Assembly (NCBI GenBank): GCA_035318505.1
Contig: DATHEQ010000374.1
Coordinates: 1-64,000, forward strand
Reading direction: 5' to 3'
DNA length: 64,000 nucleotides
Origin: DASWDH01 sp035318505
Lineage (GTDB): Bacteria > Myxococcota_A > Polyangia > Polyangiales > Polyangiaceae
Shown: one piece after another, positions 1 to 10,355 of the stretch
Layout of the letters: every line of letters starts with the position of its first letter
How positions within the stretch are numbered: the stretch's first letter is position 1
Program-made: the position numbers and the translations under genes
The notes under the pieces: model-generated
Databases searched by the model: none
Told to the model about the DNA's origin: nothing
Seen by the model: only the letters and a program-made list of their open reading frames with translations

Positions 1-1554
1 ACCCGCGAGGGAACCGTCGCGGTCATCGATTTCATGCCTATCCGCACGGCCGTTCCCGATCTCGTGCGGATCGTCGTCGGAAGGAAAGGCGCGGTGCGAA
101 TGCGGGCGGAGATCGTGATCCGCTTCGACTACGGCTCGATCGTGCCGTGGGTGACGCACATCGACGGCGGGATTCAGGCCATCGCCGGACCGGATCTGCT
201 GCGCCTCGTGACTCCCGCTCCTCTTCGAGGCGAGAACATGAAGACGCTGAGCGAGTTCGTCGTGCGGGAAGGAGAAACCGTACCGTTCGTGCTGACCTGG
301 TCACCATCGCACCGCCCCATGCCGCAGTGCATCGACGCCGCGCAAGCGCTGGCCGAGACCGAGGCCGGTTGGCGAACGTGGTCGGCACAATGCAGCTACC
401 GCGGCGACCATTCCGACGTCGTCCTACGTTCCCTCCTTACGCTGAAAGCGCTGACCTACGCGCCCACGGGCGGGATCGTGGCGGCGGTCACGACGTCGTT
501 GCCCGAGCAGCTCGGTGGAATCCGCAATTGGGATTACCGCTACTGCTGGCTGCGCGATGCGACCTTCACCCTCTACTCGCTGATGACGGCCGGGTACGTC
601 GACGAGGCGCGCGCCTGGCGCGACTGGCTCCTGCGCGCAATCGCCGGCGATCCAGCCAAGCTACAGATCCTCTACGGCGTGGTGGGCGATCGCCGCATCG
701 TCGAGGCCGAAATCCCTTGGCTTCCCGGATACGAGGGAGCCACCCCGGTTCGCATTGGCAACGCCGCGTTCGAGCAGCGACAGCTCGACGTTTACGGCGA
801 AGTCATGGATGCACTCCATCTCTCGCAGCGCGTGGGGATTCAGGGGATCGACGCGGCTTGGTCGCTCCAGCGAAAGCTCCTCGACTATCTGGAAGGAGCG
901 TGGGCCGAGCCCGACGAAGGCATCTGGGAAGTGCGCGGCCCGCGGCGGCATTTCACGCATTCCAAGGTCATGGCGTGGGTTGCCCTCGACCGCGCGGTCC
1001 GCACCGTGGAGCAGTTCGGCGCCGAGGGCCCGATCGATCGTTGGCGACGAACGCGCGCCGAAATTCACGAATCGGTTTGCCGCGGCGGCTACGACGCCTC
1101 CCTCGGGTCGTTCGTTCAATACTTCGGCTCGAAAGAGCTCGACGCGAGCCTGCTCATGATCCCGCTGGTGGGCTTCCTTCCCCCCCATGACCCGCGCGTG
1201 GCGGGAACGGTGCGCGCCATCGAGGGCGGCTTGATGAGAGACGGGTTTTTGGCGCGCTACGCGACGAACCCCCACATCGACGGTCTTCCCGCGGGAGAAG
1301 GGGCCTTTTTGGCGTGCTCTTTCTGGCTTGCCGACAACTATGTCCTTCTCGGCCGGCGCGCGGATGCGCAAGCCATGTTCGATCGGTTGGTTGCCCTATG
1401 CAACGACGTGGGGTTGCTTTCCGAACAATACGACCCGGTGTCGAAAAGGCTGCTCGGCAATTTCCCGCAAGCTTTTTCGCACGTCGCTCTCGTCAACACC
1501 GCTTTCAACCTGGCCCGCGCCGAAGGTCCGGCGCAGCATCGCAAGATACGTTAG
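1..1554 (+). CDS. Glycoside hydrolase family 15 protein (glucoamylase/trehalase-like), 5' partial
   Basis: The reading frame is open from base 1, so the gene begins upstream of the window; the ATG at 34 lies inside the conserved 'VIDFMP' segment of the N-terminal beta-sandwich and is not the start. The catalytic (alpha/alpha)6-barrel domain is recognisable from GGIRNWDYRYCWLRD (about window residues 170-185), the region around WEVRGPRRHFTHSKVMAW with a candidate catalytic Glu, and LLSEQYDP...GNFPQAFSH near the end, where the second catalytic Glu is expected. Family members hydrolyse alpha-glucosidic bonds in starch-like glucans or trehalose and are usually cytoplasmic; no signal peptide can be judged because the start is missing. 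Substrate cannot be assigned from sequence alone. Confidence 0.9.
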   Translation, partial: TREGTVAVIDFMPIRTAVPDLVRIVVGRKGAVRMRAEIVIRFDYGSIVPWVTHIDGGIQAIAGPDLLRLVTPAPLRGENMKTLSEFVVREGETVPFVLTWSPSHRPMPQCIDAAQALAETEAGWRTWSAQCSYRGDHSDVVLRSLLTLKALTYAPTGGIVAAVTTSLPEQLGGIRNWDYRYCWLRDATFTLYSLMTAGYVDEARAWRDWLLRAIAGDPAKLQILYGVVGDRRIVEAEIPWLPGYEGATPVRIGNAAFEQRQLDVYGEVMDALHLSQRVGIQGIDAAWSLQRKLLDYLEGAWAEPDEGIWEVRGPRRHFTHSKVMAWVALDRAVRTVEQFGAEGPIDRWRRTRAEIHESVCRGGYDASLGSFVQYFGSKELDASLLMIPLVGFLPPHDPRVAGTVRAIEGGLMRDGFLARYATNPHIDGLPAGEGAFLACSFWLADNYVLLGRRADAQAMFDRLVALCNDVGLLSEQYDPVSKRLLGNFPQAFSHVALVNTAFNLARAEGPAQHRKIR

Positions 1555-1582
1555 CAAACGTCAGTGTTCGTCTTTGAGCGAT

Positions 1583-1620
1583 CTGAGAATTCACAGGGAG
1601 GCGGGGAGGTGGGGAGAAGA
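1583..1620 (+). repeat. Single-arm copy of the 2.4-kb palindromic repeat
   Basis: This stretch contains the block TTCACAGGGAGGCGG followed by GAGGTGGGGAGAAGA. It matches, with a few changes, the reverse complement of the right arm of the inverted repeat at 2356-2433. It lies between the GH15 gene and the stop of the lipoprotein gene at 1664, so the lipoprotein gene is flanked on both sides by related repeat sequence. Confidence 0.7.
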
Positions 1621-1663
1621 GCCTTGTGTGGGCGCGTCGGAATACGTGCACAAGATCGCTGAG

Positions 1664-2320
1664 TCAAAGGCAGCCGCACTCCAGCTGGCGGGTGACGAAG
1701 TCGCTCGTTGCCTGCTCCAGCGTCAGATTGGCTACCAGCGACACCGATCCGCAGCTCGCGTCTTCGGCCGATGCCTCGATTTGCACAGTCATGTGGCGCC
1801 AGTAATCGCTCGTCACGTAAGGGATGGTCGCTGCTTCTTGGCCTCGTGCCTCGGTCACGTCGAGCGTCATCACGTCTTGCGACAAAGCGAGCGAGCATGT
1901 TGGCGAGGCTTCGAAGCGAACGTTCACCATGGAAACGCCGTTGTAAACGGGTTTGTAGGTAGTTCTGTCTTTTTTTAGCCGGCGAAGATCGCGAAGCAAT
2001 TCGGCGGCGATCGAGATTTCTCGCTCGCCCGAATGACACACGATGAAGGGCGGAATTGGCGACGTCGCCTCCCACAAAAAGAGCAGCGTCTTGAACTCCG
2101 CCGTGCATTCCGATCCGAGGTGATAGGTTTCGGGTTCGGCGCCACCCATGGTCAAGACCACCTCGCCGGAAATCAGACGGGCGGTCGACGTGGTTCGGGG
2201 ACACGTCGTGATCGGACATCCGCCTTCAGCATCATTGGCACACGCTTGCGATAGAACGATCAGGGCGCTCGACAGAGCGACGCCGAAAATCACGGTTCCG
2301 AGAGGTCTCTGGCCCAACAT
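1664..2320 (-). CDS. Putative secreted/lipoprotein of unknown function
   Basis: This encodes a 218-aa protein. I chose the ATG at 2320 because a strong ribosome-binding site (GGGGGGAG) lies about 11 bases upstream; a TTG at 2353 is possible but lies before that site. The N-terminus is a hydrophobic signal segment ending in LSQACAN, an imperfect lipobox. The mature part has about eight cysteines, including pairs near both ends (CPITTC, CGCL), suggesting disulfides in an exported protein. No family is recognised. It is flanked by copies of the palindromic repeat and follows the TPR lipoprotein gene on the same strand, separated by the repeat. Confidence 0.6.
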   Translation of the reverse strand: MLGQRPLGTVIFGVALSSALIVLSQACANDAEGGCPITTCPRTTSTARLISGEVVLTMGGAEPETYHLGSECTAEFKTLLFLWEATSPIPPFIVCHSGEREISIAAELLRDLRRLKKDRTTYKPVYNGVSMVNVRFEASPTCSLALSQDVMTLDVTEARGQEAATIPYVTSDYWRHMTVQIEASAEDASCGSVSLVANLTLEQATSDFVTRQLECGCL

Positions 2321-2355
2321 CGTCAGCTTGACTCCCCCCTTGTCGTTGAGCAATC

Positions 2356-2433
2356 AGAGATTCACAGGGAGGCGGAGAGGCGAGGCGAAAATCCTTATCT
2401 TCTCCCCGCCTCTCCGCCTCCCTGTGAATCTCT
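2356..2433. repeat. Long perfect inverted repeat (27-bp arms)
   Basis: The left arm 2356-2382 (starting AGAGATTCACAGGGAGGCGG) and right arm 2407-2433 are perfect reverse complements, separated by 24 bases. It lies between the stop of the TPR gene and the start of the lipoprotein gene, both leftward. There is no T-tract after either arm, so it is not a typical intrinsic terminator. A partial third arm at 1583-1620 suggests a dispersed repeat family. Confidence 0.85.
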
Positions 2434-2448
2434 TACCGTGCAGGTGTC

Positions 2449-3651
2449 CTACTTGCCGCCGTCGCGGTGAGTTTCGGCGGCGATGGGGTGTTTCTTTTCG
2501 AGGTCGCGCAGCTCTTCGATGTTGGCGCGCACGCGCGGATCGGTGGGGTCGAGCTTTTCGGCTCGTTCCAGGGCCTTGTGCGCTCCCGCGCGATCACCGC
2601 TCAAGACGAGCGCAGTGGCCAGGTTGATCCACGCCGATACCAGCTTTTCGTCGAGTTCGAGCGCCACCCGGTAGGCGATGATGGCGCCGTGCAGATCGCG
2701 CTTTTGCTGAAGCGCGTAGCCGAGGTTCGAATGTAGCGTCGCCCGCTTGGGGTCCTGCTTGATGGCGCTCCGCAGCACGGAGATGGCCCGGTCTATCTGG
2801 TTGTCGGCGAGAAGCGCGGTGCCGAGATCGGACAGCGTGCGAGGATCGCCGGGCGCAATGCGGCTCGCGAGCTCGTAGGCTTTGATGGCGTCGTTGACGC
2901 GGCCTCGCATGAGCAGCGCCGTACCGAGGTTGGTCTGCCGTGGCGCGCTGCCCGGATCGAGCTCGGCCGCGCGCGCAAGCTCGCCCAGCGCGGCGTCGGC
3001 ATGACCGGTCGCGAGCTCTGCCACGCCGAGCGCCGAATGCGCTTCTGCGTCGTCGGGAGCGAGCTCGACCGCCTTACGCAGCGCCGCCAGCGCGTCCTCT
3101 GCTTTGCCCAACATGAGAAGCGCGCGCCCGAGCTCGATGTGCGCCGGCGCGAACTTCGGGTCGAGGCGTATCGCTTGGCGCAGCTGCTGCGCTGCTTTGT
3201 CGACGGCCGGATGCTTGGGGGCGATGTTGTAGTCGGTGACCAAATTGGTTTTGGCGATGGCGACACGCGCCAATCCCACGAGCGGCGCGGCGTCTTTGGG
3301 GGAAAGTTTGGCCGCCTCGCGGTACTTCTCCTCGGCCTTGCTGAAGTCGTCGGCGTCGTATGCGGCGTCGCCCGCGGCAAGGGCGGCGTCGGCGGGAGTG
3401 CCCGCGCCTCGCGCGAGTTTGGCAGTGGCGGGGAGCGGCGGTGGCAGCGCGCTCGGCGCCGGTGTCTCTTCTTCGGCAAGGGGTGCGTTCGGCGCCGCGC
3501 TGTCCTCGGCGATGGCCGGTGCCGGGGGGCGCGCCTCTACGACGGCCGAAGCGGGCGGCGCTGCCACGGCGGCCACCGGCTCGTGCCGCGCCCCGCAACG
3601 ACTGGTCATCGCCACCGCGCAAACCGCGAGGCATCCTCTCACCTTCTTCAC
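2449..3651 (-). CDS. TPR-repeat lipoprotein
   Basis: This encodes about 400 aa. The frame is open upstream to 3768, but that part overlaps the end of SpoVR and has no leader; I place the start at the GTG at 3651 (or GTG 3642, which has GGGAG at good spacing). The N-terminus (VKKVRGCLAVCAVAMTSRCG) resembles a short lipoprotein signal. An Ala/Pro-rich linker follows, then an array of about seven or eight tetratricopeptide repeats with typical W/L...G...A...Y/A patterns, such as AHIELGRALLMLGKAEDALA. TPR arrays hold protein complexes together; the partner is unknown. It lies 28 bases after SpoVR on the same strand and may be co-transcribed with it. Confidence 0.75.
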   Translation of the reverse strand: MKKVRGCLAVCAVAMTSRCGARHEPVAAVAAPPASAVVEARPPAPAIAEDSAAPNAPLAEEETPAPSALPPPLPATAKLARGAGTPADAALAAGDAAYDADDFSKAEEKYREAAKLSPKDAAPLVGLARVAIAKTNLVTDYNIAPKHPAVDKAAQQLRQAIRLDPKFAPAHIELGRALLMLGKAEDALAALRKAVELAPDDAEAHSALGVAELATGHADAALGELARAAELDPGSAPRQTNLGTALLMRGRVNDAIKAYELASRIAPGDPRTLSDLGTALLADNQIDRAISVLRSAIKQDPKRATLHSNLGYALQQKRDLHGAIIAYRVALELDEKLVSAWINLATALVLSGDRAGAHKALERAEKLDPTDPRVRANIEELRDLEKKHPIAAETHRDGGK

Positions 3652-3679
3652 TCCCACGGCGGTCTCCGTGTCGCGCCCG

Positions 3680-5239
3680 TCAGCCCGACGCTTTGCTCGA
3701 GCGCGAGGTGTGCTCGCGGCCGTCGTAGCGGACCACGGTGGGCTTTCCTTCACTGAACGTCGCCACACTGACCGGCCGCTTCCAGACCCGCACGAGCGCG
3801 CGCAGCGTTTCCTTGGCGTAGTCGGCGCGCAAATCGACGCCCTGGTGCTCGTGCCGCAGCAAGAGCTCTCCGCGATTTTCGAAGTTGCCGTCCTCCACGT
3901 AGATGAAGGGGTTGCCCGCGTTGGTCAGCTGAAAGAGCAGCTTGTCTTTGATCTGCTTGAACTCGCGCGACGCGATCTCGTACCGCTCGTTGCGGTTCGA
4001 CCACGAGAAGCTGAAGAGCTTGTGGTCACGGCAGAATTCGGGTGTCAAAAATTCGTCGATGAAGGTGACGTCGCTATAAAGAGCGCGCACCTCGAAGATC
4101 TTGCGCCGCCCGAGGCCGAGCCGCAGATCCCAATGCTTCTTCGATTCCAGCGAATCGCACTCTTCCCACTCGCGCCCGAATTGCCCCTTGTTCCAGCGCT
4201 CCTCGATATGGCGGAACAGCTCGACGCCGAGCTTGTACGGATTGAGCCGCCCCTGCGACGTCGCCAATACGCCGGCATTGTGGTCGGCGTAGTCGATGAT
4301 CTCCGTCGCATCCAAGACCTTCTCCGTCATCATCTTGGAATGCCAATAGCTGGCCCAGCCCTCATTCATGATTTTCGTCTGCATTTGCGGGAAAAAGTAA
4401 TAGGCCTCTTCCCTCACCACCGCGAGGACGTCGCGCTCCCAGCGCTCGAGCGGCGCGTGGTTCAAAAGGAACATGAGGACATCGCGCTCGGGCCGCTCGG
4501 GAAAGCGCTTTTCCCGCTCGCGCGCCTCTTCGATCTTCTTGCGCTGCTCCTCGAGGTACTCCTCGGGGTTGATGAACGACTCCATGTAGTCCTTCGAGCG
4601 AAGGCGCGGAACTTCGATCTCGCCGTGCTCGCCCTCTTCGGGGACCTTGTGGCGCCCGAGGAAGGGGCCCCAGGGGTCGATGAGGTTCTCGAGCGACAGG
4701 CACTGATCGATGAACTCCTCGACCTTGGAGACGCCGTGGCGATCGACGGCGCGACGAATGCGCGAGCCGTGGTTGGCCATCTTGTCGATCCAGCGCCGGT
4801 TGGGATCGTACCCTTCCACTTTGCGCACCGGATCGATGCGCCCGGTGGCGTCGAGATCGGTGGAACGGAAGGTGAAATTGTTCTTGAAGAAGTCGACGTG
4901 GGCGCACACGTGCGCCATGACGAGCTTTTGGTCGACGAGCGAATTGCCTTCCAGAAGATAGGCGTAAGCGGGATTGGAGTTGATGACCATCTCGTAGATC
5001 TTCGAGAGGCCGTACTCGTAACTTTTGGCGAGCTGTTCGTACTCCATACCGAATCGCCAATGCGGATAGCGGTTGGGAAACCCGCCATAGGCGGCGATTT
5101 CATTCATCTGATCGTAGGTCAGGATCTCGAAAATAATCGGAAAGAAATCGAGCCCGAACTCACGCGCAAACTTCTCGATCTTGAGCTGCTCGGCGCGGAG
5201 GTACTGAGGAAGCGACGTCTTCAGCGCAAATTCGGTCAC
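3680..5239 (-). CDS. SpoVR family protein
   Basis: This 519-aa protein is full length for the SpoVR/YcgB family (about 500 aa). Recognisable blocks include the N-terminal region FGLDFFPIIFEILTYDQMNEIAAYGGFPNRYPHW (quoted in two overlapping parts: FGLDFFPIIFEILTYDQM and AYGGFPNRYPHW) and the MNEGWASYWH motif that defines the family. SpoVR is needed for spore cortex formation in Bacillus, but its biochemical role is unresolved. Its ATG is one base from the stop of the DUF444 gene, so the two are an operon and probably translationally coupled. In many bacteria these two genes follow the kinase gene prkA, which is absent here. Confidence 0.93.
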   Translation of the reverse strand: MTEFALKTSLPQYLRAEQLKIEKFAREFGLDFFPIIFEILTYDQMNEIAAYGGFPNRYPHWRFGMEYEQLAKSYEYGLSKIYEMVINSNPAYAYLLEGNSLVDQKLVMAHVCAHVDFFKNNFTFRSTDLDATGRIDPVRKVEGYDPNRRWIDKMANHGSRIRRAVDRHGVSKVEEFIDQCLSLENLIDPWGPFLGRHKVPEEGEHGEIEVPRLRSKDYMESFINPEEYLEEQRKKIEEAREREKRFPERPERDVLMFLLNHAPLERWERDVLAVVREEAYYFFPQMQTKIMNEGWASYWHSKMMTEKVLDATEIIDYADHNAGVLATSQGRLNPYKLGVELFRHIEERWNKGQFGREWEECDSLESKKHWDLRLGLGRRKIFEVRALYSDVTFIDEFLTPEFCRDHKLFSFSWSNRNERYEIASREFKQIKDKLLFQLTNAGNPFIYVEDGNFENRGELLLRHEHQGVDLRADYAKETLRALVRVWKRPVSVATFSEGKPTVVRYDGREHTSRSSKASG

Positions 5240-5240
5240 G

Positions 5241-6350
<1,110 letters not shown>

Positions 6351-6534
6351 CGGGCAACCTTCATCCTAGCACCACTCCCCAAGTTTCTCGTGGGCAGATC
6401 GCTTTCGAGCATGGGCCCGGGCGCCATGACGTGCTCTTCACGGGACACGCGCACGGCCGCACGCTGCTCGAGCTCGCGTGTGTGCGGATGGATCCTTCTT
6501 GCTTTTGCGCGGGTCGAGGTTACGAGAAAAAGCC

Positions 6535-6753
6535 ATGGATCTGGCCGCGCTCGGTAAGCTCGTCCTCGGGCTCGGTTTGGCGCTCGCCGCCGTGGGCGCC
6601 GTCTTGCTGCTCGTCGGAAAAGGTCTCGTGCCTCATCTACCGGGCGACCTCGCTTTTCGCGTTGGCAATGTGCGCGTCTTTCTTCCGATTGCGACGTCCA
6701 TCGTCATCTCCGTTCTCTTGACTGTCGTGCTCAATTTGTTGACGCGGCGCTAG
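6535..6753 (+). CDS. DUF2905 family small membrane protein
   Basis: This encodes 72 aa from the ATG at 6535. Two transmembrane helices (LGKLVLGLGLALAAVGAVLL and the C-terminal ATSIVISVLLTVVLNLL) flank a conserved loop LPHLPGDLAF...NVRVFLP-like segment, the DUF2905 signature. It is an inner-membrane protein of unknown function. No strong Shine-Dalgarno sequence is visible. It is transcribed away from the DUF444-SpoVR operon. Confidence 0.8.
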   Translation: MDLAALGKLVLGLGLALAAVGAVLLLVGKGLVPHLPGDLAFRVGNVRVFLPIATSIVISVLLTVVLNLLTRR

Positions 6754-6899
6754 CGAGCAAAGGATCGCGACGCGAGAGCAGGGCGCTGGTCCACTTTCTT
6801 CGGACGCGGGCTGACGAGCGGCGCGCAATGACCGGAGCTTGCCGCCGCTGCCGTGGACGGACCCTATCCTCTAGTAAGGGTCTCGGCTTTTCGCCGGGC

Positions 6900-6927
6900 T
6901 TGATACTGCTCAAAAGTTCAGTATGCT
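6900..6927 (+). promoter_or_regulatory. Candidate sigma70 promoter giving a leaderless mRNA
   Basis: TTGATA (6900-6905), a 16-base spacer and TATGCT (6922-6927) form a good match to a housekeeping promoter. The ATG of the radical SAM gene begins seven bases after the -10 box, where transcription would start. No convincing Shine-Dalgarno sequence precedes that ATG. Confidence 0.5.
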
Positions 6928-6933
6928 GTCGGA

Positions 6934-7971
6934 ATGCGACCTATTCCTGCGGCGAATCCGCGGAACCCGTGGAGCACGACAGAAGTCGAATACCTCGGCG
7001 AGCCTCCGACAGTCGGGCTGCAGGTCTTCGAAGATCACACCAAAGAGATTCTCTCGACGAACGACAGCCCCGACGTCGGCTTTCGCTACAGCATCAATCC
7101 TTACCGCGGCTGCCAGCACGCTTGCGCTTACTGCTACGCGCGTCCCACGCACGAGTACTTGAGCTTCGGCAGCGGCACTGACTTCGATCGCAAGATCGTG
7201 GTGAAGCCCCACGCGCCCGAGTTATTGCGCAAGGCATTCGCGAGGCGCTCTTGGCAGGGCGAGCTCATTGTCTTCAGCGGCAACACCGATTGCTACCAGC
7301 CGCTCGAGGCTTCCTATCGCCTCACCCGCGCATGTCTCGAGGTGTGCCTCGAGCACCAAAACCCGGTGGCTATCATCACCAAGGCGCCGCTCATCGAGCG
7401 CGACATCGACGTGCTCCTGAGGTTGAACGAGCGCGCGTCGGTAGCCGTCTGCGTCAGCATTCCCTTTTGGAACGAGGTGAATGCGCGGGCCATCGAGCCT
7501 TACGTCGCGACCCCGCAGCGCCGCATGACGACCGTCAAACGCCTCGTTCAAGCCGGCCTCCGCGTCAATGTCAACGTAGCGCCCATCATTCCGGGCTTGA
7601 ACGACGAGGACATGGGTGCCGTGCTCGAAGCCGCCAAGGACGCGGGGGCATCGTCCGCGTCGATGATCGTCGTGCGCCTCCCCGGTTCGGTCAAAGAAGT
7701 GTTCGAAGAACGCGTACGCGCCGCCTTGCCGCTGCGCGCCGATCGCATCTTGGCGCGCACGCGCGAGGTCCGCGCGGGCAAGCTCAACGACCCGCGCTTC
7801 GGCACGCGCAAGACAGGCGAAGGTCACTACGCCGACACCATCGCCCAGCTGTTCGATCGCACCGCGCGGCGCCTCGGTCTCGTGCGCGACAGCGCGACGG
7901 CCCCCGAGCCGCCGACCACGTTTCGCCGACCGGGACAGCGAAAGCAGCTCGATCTCTTCGAGCCCCGTTGA
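6934..7971 (+). CDS. PA0069 family radical SAM protein
   Basis: This 345-aa protein carries a radical SAM 4Fe-4S motif CQHACAYCYARP (CX3CX2C, about residues 60-71), matching the PA0069/Rv2578c family, which is related to spore photoproduct lyase-like enzymes. The region RYSINPYRGC before it and the segments FSGNTDCYQPLE and IITKAPLIERD are typical of the family. The C-terminal tail ends in QLDLFEPR. These are presumed cytoplasmic enzymes using S-adenosylmethionine radical chemistry; the substrate is not known. It converges on the KimA-like permease gene with a 47-base gap. Confidence 0.93.
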   Translation: MRPIPAANPRNPWSTTEVEYLGEPPTVGLQVFEDHTKEILSTNDSPDVGFRYSINPYRGCQHACAYCYARPTHEYLSFGSGTDFDRKIVVKPHAPELLRKAFARRSWQGELIVFSGNTDCYQPLEASYRLTRACLEVCLEHQNPVAIITKAPLIERDIDVLLRLNERASVAVCVSIPFWNEVNARAIEPYVATPQRRMTTVKRLVQAGLRVNVNVAPIIPGLNDEDMGAVLEAAKDAGASSASMIVVRLPGSVKEVFEERVRAALPLRADRILARTREVRAGKLNDPRFGTRKTGEGHYADTIAQLFDRTARRLGLVRDSATAPEPPTTFRRPGQRKQLDLFEPR

Positions 7972-8018
7972 GTGGACCACACGTCACAACATCATGCTCC
8001 GTCGATCGCAGCCAGAGC

Positions 8019-10091
8019 TCAGGACGACAGCGATTGCCTCTCCGGCGGCAGCGCGACGTTCGGCTCGCGTAGGGTGAGGGGTCGTTCGGGGCGTCGCTCC
8101 TTTAAGTTGAGTCTCACCGGAATGACGATCATCGGCACGCCCAGGCGTTGCAGTCGCTGCTGGATGAGGAAGGCCGTCTCGTTGTGCAAGACGCGACTGA
8201 AGAGGGTGTCTTCTTGAAAAATGAGCTGGCCCGCCACGACCAGCGCTTTCGGATATCTCGCGCACAGGTCGGCCCCGAGTTTTTCTGCCTCGAGCGCGAC
8301 TTCCGTTCCCGTCGCGTAGGCTGTCGTCGTCGAGAGGCCGAGAGCACGCCCGAAATGCTCGTAACGCGCTAGGTGCTCGCACGTCCGCTCCTCGAGCGCC
8401 CGCACTTGGTCGGCGCCTTTGAAGACATCGGAATCGACCACGGCAACGCTGACGAAGGCAACCGCCTTGAAGTGCCCCGGGAACATGCGCAGCAGCGTCA
8501 AGAGGGCATGCCGGCCGAGGCCCCCGTAGCCTCCCACGAAAAGCACCGCCACCGGCGACGCGGGGTCCGGCAAGCTTCTCACCACTTCCCGCGCCGCACC
8601 CGGGATCTCGTGGGGAGAGGGAAGCTCAACGTCGAGCCGCGCGATCGCCTGACCGACGAGGTTGTAATGCCGCTTGATGACGAAGCAGACGAAGACCAGG
8701 GCGGACGTGATGAGGAGCGTGACCCACGCGCCCTCGGTGAACTTCTCCAAGGTCATGACGACGAGGATCGTTGCGCAGAGCAGAAGGCCGACGACATGAG
8801 CCGGCAGATGCCGCCACCAGTCGGCGTGCTCTTGCCGATGTTTCACCCAATAGCGAATCATCGCCAAATTGGAGAGCGAGAACGTGAGAAAAACGTTGAT
8901 GGAGTACATGACGACGAGCTTGCTCACGCTGCCTCGTGTGTAGACGAGGGCAGCGAAGGACGCTCCGGCCATGAGCAGAACGCCGTTGCGCATCGAGAGC
9001 CGTTCCGACAGCGCCGCAAACCGGTGAGGAAGCCACGAATCGGTCGCCATGTTGGCCATGACCCGGGGTCCATCGACGAAGCCGGCTTGGGCAGCGACGA
9101 AGAGGAGCGCTCCTTCGCTGAAGAGCGCGGTCACGACGAACCACGACCCCACCGGCAGCTTGCCGATGTGCCACGACCCAACGACGCGCTCGAGCAAGAC
9201 GGCGTTCATCGTTTTGCCTTCGGCCGGGGCGGCATGGACGAGGAGATAGGCGAGGAGAATTCCCGACGCCGTGAAAGCGAGGGAGACGGCCATGAGCGCC
9301 ATCGTTCGCTTGGCGGTTGCAACACGCGGTTCTCGCATCAGTCCGACGCCGTTGGACACCGCCTCGATGCCCGTGTAGGTGCCGCCTCCGAGCGAGTACG
9401 CGCGCACCAACAAGGCGAGCACGCCCATGGCGGTGAGCGTGGAAACCGAGTGCGCGACGCTGGTTCGCACCTCGCTCGTCACGGCGGGGATGCGCTCCAG
9501 GTGCCCCCCGATCGCCAACAAAATCGTGACGGCGTGCGTCAGCAAAAAGACGACGAAGATCGGCACGAGCGCGGCCACCGATTCTTTGACGCCGCGCAAA
9601 TTCATGATCGTCAAAAGACCGAGACCTACCGCCGCGGCGACCATCTTGACTGGGGCGCCGTGCCCGTCGTTCCAAGAGGGCGGCAGAAAGCTGAAGATCG
9701 CGTCGGCGCCGGAAGCGATCGAGATCGTGATCGTGAGCACGTAGTCGACGAGCAGCGCCGAACCCGAGATCACGCCGACCCGCTTGCCGAGCAGCTGGGT
9801 GGCCACCACATAGCCGCCACCGCCGCTCGGAAAGCGTTCGATGATGCGGCTGTAGCCGTAGCTGATGATGAACACGGTCGCCGCCATGGCGATCGCGAGA
9901 AACAAGGCGAGGCCGGTGTGCTCACCGAGCTGCCGAAATGCTTCTTCGGGACCGTACGCGCTCGACGAAAGCCCGTCGGCGCCGAGCCCCACCCAGGCGA
10001 GGAGCGCAACCAGCGATAGCTTGTGAAATGCTTGAGGGTCTTTGACGTCCTTAGGGGCGCCAAAGATCAGATGCCGCAGTCTTCGAGCCAC
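8019..10091 (-). CDS. APC superfamily permease, KimA-like (potassium or amino-acid transporter)
   Basis: This encodes 690 aa from a GTG at 10091 with AAGGAG ideally spaced upstream. The N-terminal segment with DGLSSSAYGPEEAF resembles the opening helix of the KimA/YdaO group of APC transporters, and GGGGYVVA follows. About 12 hydrophobic helices extend to residue 480. A soluble C-terminal domain of about 180 aa (VAVLFVGGYGGLGRHALL ... MIVIPVRLN) looks Rossmann/USP-like. Bacillus KimA is a high-affinity potassium importer controlled by c-di-AMP; transferring that role here is an inference. The 264 bases upstream (10092-10355) hold no gene and no clear promoter or riboswitch. Confidence 0.8.
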   Translation of the reverse strand: MARRLRHLIFGAPKDVKDPQAFHKLSLVALLAWVGLGADGLSSSAYGPEEAFRQLGEHTGLALFLAIAMAATVFIISYGYSRIIERFPSGGGGYVVATQLLGKRVGVISGSALLVDYVLTITISIASGADAIFSFLPPSWNDGHGAPVKMVAAAVGLGLLTIMNLRGVKESVAALVPIFVVFLLTHAVTILLAIGGHLERIPAVTSEVRTSVAHSVSTLTAMGVLALLVRAYSLGGGTYTGIEAVSNGVGLMREPRVATAKRTMALMAVSLAFTASGILLAYLLVHAAPAEGKTMNAVLLERVVGSWHIGKLPVGSWFVVTALFSEGALLFVAAQAGFVDGPRVMANMATDSWLPHRFAALSERLSMRNGVLLMAGASFAALVYTRGSVSKLVVMYSINVFLTFSLSNLAMIRYWVKHRQEHADWWRHLPAHVVGLLLCATILVVMTLEKFTEGAWVTLLITSALVFVCFVIKRHYNLVGQAIARLDVELPSPHEIPGAAREVVRSLPDPASPVAVLFVGGYGGLGRHALLTLLRMFPGHFKAVAFVSVAVVDSDVFKGADQVRALEERTCEHLARYEHFGRALGLSTTTAYATGTEVALEAEKLGADLCARYPKALVVAGQLIFQEDTLFSRVLHNETAFLIQQRLQRLGVPMIVIPVRLNLKERRPERPLTLREPNVALPPERQSLSS

Positions 10092-10355
10092 AGCCGTTCT
10101 CCTTGAAAGACGAGGGCGACGGCCGCGACACGATTGTCTATCGCTTGAAGTCCGCGCGACGCCACCGTCGTCGTACCAAGCGCTATCGCGATGGACAAGG
10201 ACAGGGCAGGCCGCGCCCCACCGCGTCTAACCAAGCGCAGCACCTCGGCTTTTCGAAAATCTTTATGACTCGCTTATGCGGCGAACCAAAACCTTGACCG
10301 AATCTTGATGGTCGCGCGAACGCTCCGCCTACAGCGCGGGCCGAACAGGCAATTG

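Noticed and set aside
2356..2433. Inverted repeat as an intrinsic terminator
   Set aside because: There is no T-tract after either arm, and the 24-base spacer and partial third copy fit a repeat element better.
8373..10019. 548-codon frame opposite the KimA-like permease
   Set aside because: Translation is rich in Arg, Glu, Asp and His, as expected for the complement of transmembrane helices.
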